Source: JACPDI01 sp035463475
Lineage (GTDB): Bacteria; Acidobacteriota; Vicinamibacteria; Vicinamibacterales; 2-12-FULL-66-21
Length of the DNA: 64,000 nucleotides
Assembly: GCA_035463475.1 (NCBI GenBank)
Contig: DATHTE010000103.1
Span: forward strand, 35,035-99,034
Reading direction: 5' to 3'
Below, one piece after another: positions 59,907 through 64,000 of this stretch. The notes under the pieces are model-generated. The model ran no database searches and was not told the origin of the DNA. It saw only the letters and a list, made by a program, of their open reading frames with translations. Numbering within the stretch: position 1 is the first letter of the stretch; each line of letters begins with the position of its first letter. Both the position numbers and the translations under genes were made by a program.

Positions 59907-61808
59907 TCACTCGACCGTTGCCGCCCCCTTCGCCAGGATCTTCTCCATCTCGTCCATCACCCGGTTCATCTTCCTCATCGTCAGCTCGAGCGGCTCGTCC
60001 GTGGTCATATCCACGCCCGCGTCGCGGAGCAGATCGATTGGGTACTTGGAGCCGCCGGCGGACAGGAACGCGAGATAGCGCTTAGTGGCCTCCTTGTCTC
60101 CTGCCAGCACCTTTTCAGACAGCGCGGCGGACGCAGTGAACGAGGTCGCGTACTGGAACACGTAGTAGTCGCGATAGAAGTGCGGCACCAGCGCCCACTC
60201 GTGGGCGATGTACTCGTCGACCACGCAGACGCCCTTCTCGTGGCCGTAGTACTTCCTGGTGATGTCGGCGTAGAGTTTCGCGAGCAGCTCGCCAGTGAGC
60301 GGCTGCCCTTTCTCCGCCATCTCGTGCATCCGCAACTCGAACTCGGCGAACTGCGCCTGCCGGAAGACCGTCCCCTTGATGTTCTCCAGATAGTTGCCGA
60401 GCACCGTCAGCCTGGTTTTGTCGTCGGCGATCGTCTCGAGGAGGTGATCGATCAGCAGCGCCTCGTTGAACGTGGAGGCCACTTCGGCCACGAACGTCGG
60501 ATACGAGGCGAGCGGGTACGGCTGCGCGCGGTTCGAGTAGTAGCTGTGCATCGTGTGTCCGAGTTCGTGGGCCAGCGTGCTCATGTCGTCGTAGCGCCCG
60601 TTGTAGTTCAGCAGCATGTACGGGTGCACGTCGTACGCGCCGCCGTTCGAGTAGGCGCCCGAGCGCTTGCCCTCGGTCGGATACAGATCGATCCAGCGCT
60701 CGCTGAACGCCCGGCCGAGCACCGCGGCGTAGTTTTCGCCCAACGGCTTCAGCGCCGCGAGGATCTGCGCCTGCGCCTCCTCGACCGGGTACTTGAGATC
60801 GACCGAGCCGACGAGCGGCGCGTACAGGTCGTAGTAGTGCAGCTCGTCCAGGCCCATCATCTTCTTCCGCAGCGTGAGATAGCGGTGGAAGGTGGGCAGG
60901 TGACGGTTCACGCCCTCGACCAGCCGCGAGTAGACGGACAGCGGAATGTTCGGGCCGTCCAGCGCGGCGCTCAGCGTGTCCGGGTACTTCCGAGCGCGGG
61001 CGTAGAAGATGTCCGCCTGTACCTTGCTGTTCATCGTCGTGCCGAACGTCCCCTTGTACGCGCCGAGGGCCGTGAAGAACGTGGACATGACGTTCTGGCG
61101 GTCTCGACGTTCCGGCACCGTTCGGTACAGGTTGAACGCCGACTTATCGAGCCTGACGCTCTTGCCGTCGCTGAGCGTCACCGAGGGATACGGGAATTCT
61201 GCGTCGGAGAAGATGCCGTATGTCGTGGACGGGCCGCTCGCGATCAGCTGGGAGTCGGCGAGCAGCTTCTCCTCGGCGGGCGTGAGCGTGTGCTCGGCCC
61301 GGCGGAGAATGTCGTGCAGGTACACCTTATACACGGAGAGGCGCGGCTCCTGCCCGACGAACTGGTCCACCTTCTCGCGGCCGATCGACAGGATCTCGGG
61401 CTCGAAGAACGCCGCCTCGGCGCTGAACCGCGAGTAGAGCTGGAGCATCTCCTGCCGCATACCCTGGTACCGGCTGACGCGCGTGTCCTGGTCGGACATC
61501 ATGCTGGCGTACACGTAAGCGCGCACCAGTTCCTTCGTCACGCGCGTCCCCATCTCCAGGGCATCGGCGAGCCGCTGCGGCGAGGATCCAAGCGTTCCCT
61601 TGAATGCGGCGGCCTTAGGCACCTCCGCGGCGACCTTCTCTTTCGCCGCGCGCCACTCGTCCTCCGTCTTGTAGATCTGCGCCAGGTTCCACTTGTACTT
61701 GTCCGGGATCTTCGCGCGGTCCCGTTCCTGCGCGACGAGCGCGGCGGCGGCGCACGCGATCACGATCGCGCACGCAGAGGCGCGCGACCAGCGTGAGGTC
61801 AGCATCAT
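59907..61808 (-). CDS. Oligoendopeptidase F-type M3B metallopeptidase
   Basis: 633 residues. A signal-like N terminus is followed by helical M3 architecture with the zinc motif HELGH at 414-418 (TLAHELGHTMH) and NEALLIDHLL downstream as the third ligand region. It hydrolyses medium-length peptides; the leader suggests periplasmic location, whereas typical PepF is cytoplasmic. AAAGGAG precedes ATG 61808, and the longer frame to 61838 is not needed. It is 18 bases downstream of the holin-like gene on the chromosome but transcribed before it. Confidence 0.92.
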   Translation of the reverse strand: MMLTSRWSRASACAIVIACAAAALVAQERDRAKIPDKYKWNLAQIYKTEDEWRAAKEKVAAEVPKAAAFKGTLGSSPQRLADALEMGTRVTKELVRAYVYASMMSDQDTRVSRYQGMRQEMLQLYSRFSAEAAFFEPEILSIGREKVDQFVGQEPRLSVYKVYLHDILRRAEHTLTPAEEKLLADSQLIASGPSTTYGIFSDAEFPYPSVTLSDGKSVRLDKSAFNLYRTVPERRDRQNVMSTFFTALGAYKGTFGTTMNSKVQADIFYARARKYPDTLSAALDGPNIPLSVYSRLVEGVNRHLPTFHRYLTLRKKMMGLDELHYYDLYAPLVGSVDLKYPVEEAQAQILAALKPLGENYAAVLGRAFSERWIDLYPTEGKRSGAYSNGGAYDVHPYMLLNYNGRYDDMSTLAHELGHTMHSYYSNRAQPYPLASYPTFVAEVASTFNEALLIDHLLETIADDKTRLTVLGNYLENIKGTVFRQAQFAEFELRMHEMAEKGQPLTGELLAKLYADITRKYYGHEKGVCVVDEYIAHEWALVPHFYRDYYVFQYATSFTASAALSEKVLAGDKEATKRYLAFLSAGGSKYPIDLLRDAGVDMTTDEPLELTMRKMNRVMDEMEKILAKGAATVE

Positions 61809-61893
61809 CAGGCTCTCCTTTGGCATCGGTATTATCACCCGCTGCCGGCGACGCCGGCCGCGGCGATCATGGGGGCGGACGGTGTGACGAGCG

Positions 61894-64000
61894 TCAGGGC
61901 GCGGTGCGGAACCGGCCGATGGTGGCGGCCGACAGGCGGCCGAGCCAAGCCGCGGCCCGGTCGCTCACGATCTTCTGCTCCATCTCGTCGAAGAGCACGT
62001 ACGCGACTGGCACGAGGAGCAGCGTCAGGAAGAGGCACAGGGACTGGCCGCCGATGATCGTCACGGCGATCGCCGACCGCTGCGCGCCGCCGATGCCGAG
62101 CCCGATGGCGGTCGGCACGAGCCCGGCGAGAATCGCCGCGGTCGTCATCAGGATGGGGCGGAGGCGGGTCCGGCAGGCCTCGACGACCGCCTGATCGCGC
62201 GGGACCCCCCGCGCGCGCAGCACGTTCGTGTAGTCGATCTGCAGGATCGCGTTCTTCTTGACGATGCCGAGCAGCAGCAGCACGCCGAGGGCGCTCCAGA
62301 GGTTCAGGGTCCGCTGCGTGCCCCAGAGCGTCAGCAGCGCGAAGGGCACCGACAGCGGCAGCGCCATCATGATGATGATCGGCTGGAGGAAGCTCTCGAA
62401 CTGCGCGGCAAGGACCATGTACATGAAGATGCTCGCGAGCCCAATCGCGAGGATCAGGTTCTGCGTGGTCTCATCGAGGATCCGCGTCTGGCCGGCGAAC
62501 CTGACGCTATAGCCCGGCGGCAGGTTCAACTCGGTCACCGCCGCGCGCACGTCGTTCGACGCCTGGTCGAGGGCGTAGCCCGGCGCGAGATCCGCCATGA
62601 ACATGATCTGGAACTGGCGGTTGAAGCGCTGGATGATCGTCGGGCCAAGCCCGCGCTCCAGCCGCGCGATGTTGTCGATGCGCACCGGCCCGCGGGCGGA
62701 CGGCACGGTGAGCTTGCCCACCGTTTCCATGTCGCGGCGCTGGCTCTCCAGCACGCGCATCTTGACCGGATACTGCTCGCCCCCCTCGCGGTACCACGAG
62801 ATCTCGTCGTCGCCGCTCACCATCAGGCGAAGCGCGCGCGCCACGGTGGAGATCCGCACGCCGAGGTCTGCCGCGCGCTGGCGGTCGACGTCCACGCGGA
62901 TCTCCGGGTTGCTCACGTTGACCGTGACCTTCTTGTCCGAAAGGCTCTCGAGCGACTGCGACGCCTCGAACAGCCGCATGGTGTAGTCGGCGAGCGTTGG
63001 CAGGTCCGGGCCCAGCAGGTTTGCGTTGATCGGGTACGCGCCCGTTTCACCGCCGCCGAGGGCACTCTTCTCGATCACGATCGGCTTCAACGACGGCCGG
63101 AGGCTGAGCAACTCGCGGACTTCCGCCACCACCTCCGACTGCGAGCGGCCGCGCTCCGCGATCGGCACGAGCTGGATCTGCATGTGCGAGTGGTTCGGGC
63201 GCTCCAGGATGGTCGGCGACACGTGCGCGACGCCTTCCATGGCCCCGATCGCCTGGCTGAGATCCAGCACGATATCGGTCATCCCGTCGAGCGACATTCC
63301 CTCGGGCCCGTCAACGGTTACCGTGAACTCCGACTGGTCCTCGTTCGGGATGAACGATCGCCCGACCAGCGCGTTCAGCGGAAAAGTCGTGGCGAACACG
63401 ACGATCGCCGTCAGCACGATCACGCGCGGGTGCGCGAGCGCCCACTTGAGCCAATGCTCGTAGTGCGTGTCGACCCACCCGAAGAAGCGGCTGTCCTTCG
63501 TCTTGTGGCTCCCCCCGCTCCCGAGCGCCAGGAACCTCGACGACAGCATGGGCGTCAGCGTGAAGCTGACGAGCAGCGACACCATGATGGCGAAGGCCAT
63601 CGTCCAGCCGAACGGGTTGATGAAGCGCTTCGCGTACCCGCTCATGAACGCGATCGGCAGAAAGATGACGACGAGCGATAGCGTCGTCGCCATCACGGGA
63701 AGGGCGACCTCGCGCGTGCCCTCGATGGCCGCTTTGAAGGGGCTGCTCCCTTTCTCTTCGATGTGCCGGAAGATGTTCTCGAGCACGACGATCGCATCGT
63801 CGATGACGATCCCGACCGCCAGCGTGATCGCGAGCAGCGTCATGTTGTTCAGCGTGAAGCCCATCACGTTCATCAGCGTGAACGACGAGATGATGGAGGC
63901 CGGGATCGCCAGCGCGGCGATGAGGACGGCCCGGATGTTGCGGATGAACACCATGACGATGACGGCGGCGAAGAGGCTGCCGAACAGCAGGTGCTCCTCG
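61894..64000 (-). CDS. RND-type efflux transporter (AcrB/HAE1-like), 5' end beyond window
   Basis: About 702 C-terminal residues are in the window and the gene continues past the right edge. Visible features are the TM4 aspartate pair in VGIVIDDAIVVLENI, the conserved Lys in GIVKKNAILQIDYTN in a later helix, and several membrane segments flanking a large periplasmic loop with HMQIQLVP and RDMETVGKLTVP. The length and the FIRNIR and GTREVALPVMATTLSL blocks fit the HAE1 family (multidrug/hydrophobe efflux). The outer-membrane and adaptor partners are probably off-window. Confidence 0.93.
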   Translation of the reverse strand, partial: EEHLLFGSLFAAVIVMVFIRNIRAVLIAALAIPASIISSFTLMNVMGFTLNNMTLLAITLAVGIVIDDAIVVLENIFRHIEEKGSSPFKAAIEGTREVALPVMATTLSLVVIFLPIAFMSGYAKRFINPFGWTMAFAIMVSLLVSFTLTPMLSSRFLALGSGGSHKTKDSRFFGWVDTHYEHWLKWALAHPRVIVLTAIVVFATTFPLNALVGRSFIPNEDQSEFTVTVDGPEGMSLDGMTDIVLDLSQAIGAMEGVAHVSPTILERPNHSHMQIQLVPIAERGRSQSEVVAEVRELLSLRPSLKPIVIEKSALGGGETGAYPINANLLGPDLPTLADYTMRLFEASQSLESLSDKKVTVNVSNPEIRVDVDRQRAADLGVRISTVARALRLMVSGDDEISWYREGGEQYPVKMRVLESQRRDMETVGKLTVPSARGPVRIDNIARLERGLGPTIIQRFNRQFQIMFMADLAPGYALDQASNDVRAAVTELNLPPGYSVRFAGQTRILDETTQNLILAIGLASIFMYMVLAAQFESFLQPIIIMMALPLSVPFALLTLWGTQRTLNLWSALGVLLLLGIVKKNAILQIDYTNVLRARGVPRDQAVVEACRTRLRPILMTTAAILAGLVPTAIGLGIGGAQRSAIAVTIIGGQSLCLFLTLLLVPVAYVLFDEMEQKIVSDRAAAWLGRLSAATIGRFRTAP

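Noticed and set aside
1..64000. tRNA genes, rRNA, transposases, integrases, att sites
   Set aside because: No GGTTCGA-type T-arm with matching acceptor stem, no transposase-like frame, and no flanking direct repeats were seen.

Overview
This is a gene-dense, high-GC bacterial chromosome segment. It holds about 55 protein genes on both strands, with short intergenic gaps and no tRNA, rRNA, CRISPR array, transposase or phage module that I could see. The gene content suggests an Acidobacteriota genome, probably of the Vicinamibacteria type. The pointers are an Oar-like TonB-dependent receptor with an N-terminal carboxypeptidase-regulatory domain, a giant sortilin/BNR-repeat protein, a DUF2934 protein, FmdB zinc ribbons, and a large set of exported peptidases (S9 twice, M1, M3B, M19, M48, amidase). 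This placement is inference from families, not from a marker gene.

Region 1 (1-9777, minus strand) is the most interesting part. Seven genes are chained by overlapping stop/start codons, mostly ATGA. In transcription order they encode a CDP-archaeol-synthase-like cytidylyltransferase, a PEP-synthase/rifampicin-phosphotransferase-like dikinase, a short UbiA-like membrane protein, a zinc-ribbon SAM methyltransferase, a PlsC acyltransferase, a fatty acyl-AMP ligase, and an acyl carrier protein-thioester reductase-kinase fusion that runs off the left edge. There is no ketosynthase. The logic is to activate a pre-existing fatty acid, load it on a carrier protein, release it reductively, and build and CDP-activate a phospholipid-like product. 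I propose an unusual (possibly ether or alkyl) membrane-lipid pathway.

Region 2 (9.8-12.5 kb) holds gene debris, including a decayed duplicate of an FmdB zinc ribbon next to its intact copy, plus small genes. Region 3 (12.6-20 kb) has the TonB-dependent receptor, a TM2-like protein, and a two-gene signalling unit: a Ser/Thr kinase abutting an FHA-GAF-adenylate cyclase. Region 4 (20-30 kb) mixes an M48 peptidase, an exported amidase, a truncated RsbU-type phosphatase, a two-gene ABC exporter and a hydrolase. Region 5 (30-36 kb) carries a degenerate receiver-PilZ protein, MreB followed by a RodZ-like HTH fused to an RDD-type membrane domain, and a single-domain response regulator.

Region 6 (36-48 kb) covers amino-acid and peptide metabolism: a Tat-exported class V aminotransferase, a methionine-gamma-lyase-type enzyme behind a two-hairpin leader, an S9 peptidase, an N-acetyltransferase, an M19 dipeptidase and the sortilin-like protein. 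Region 7 (47-64 kb) has REP-like palindromes (one inside a coding sequence), a membrane-fused spermidine-synthase-like protein, a lipid kinase, an SDR, a second S9 peptidase, an M1 aminopeptidase, a DUF3618/holin pair, an oligoendopeptidase F and the 3' part of an RND efflux pump. Overall the window combines an unusual lipid operon with an envelope- and protein-degradation-oriented lifestyle.
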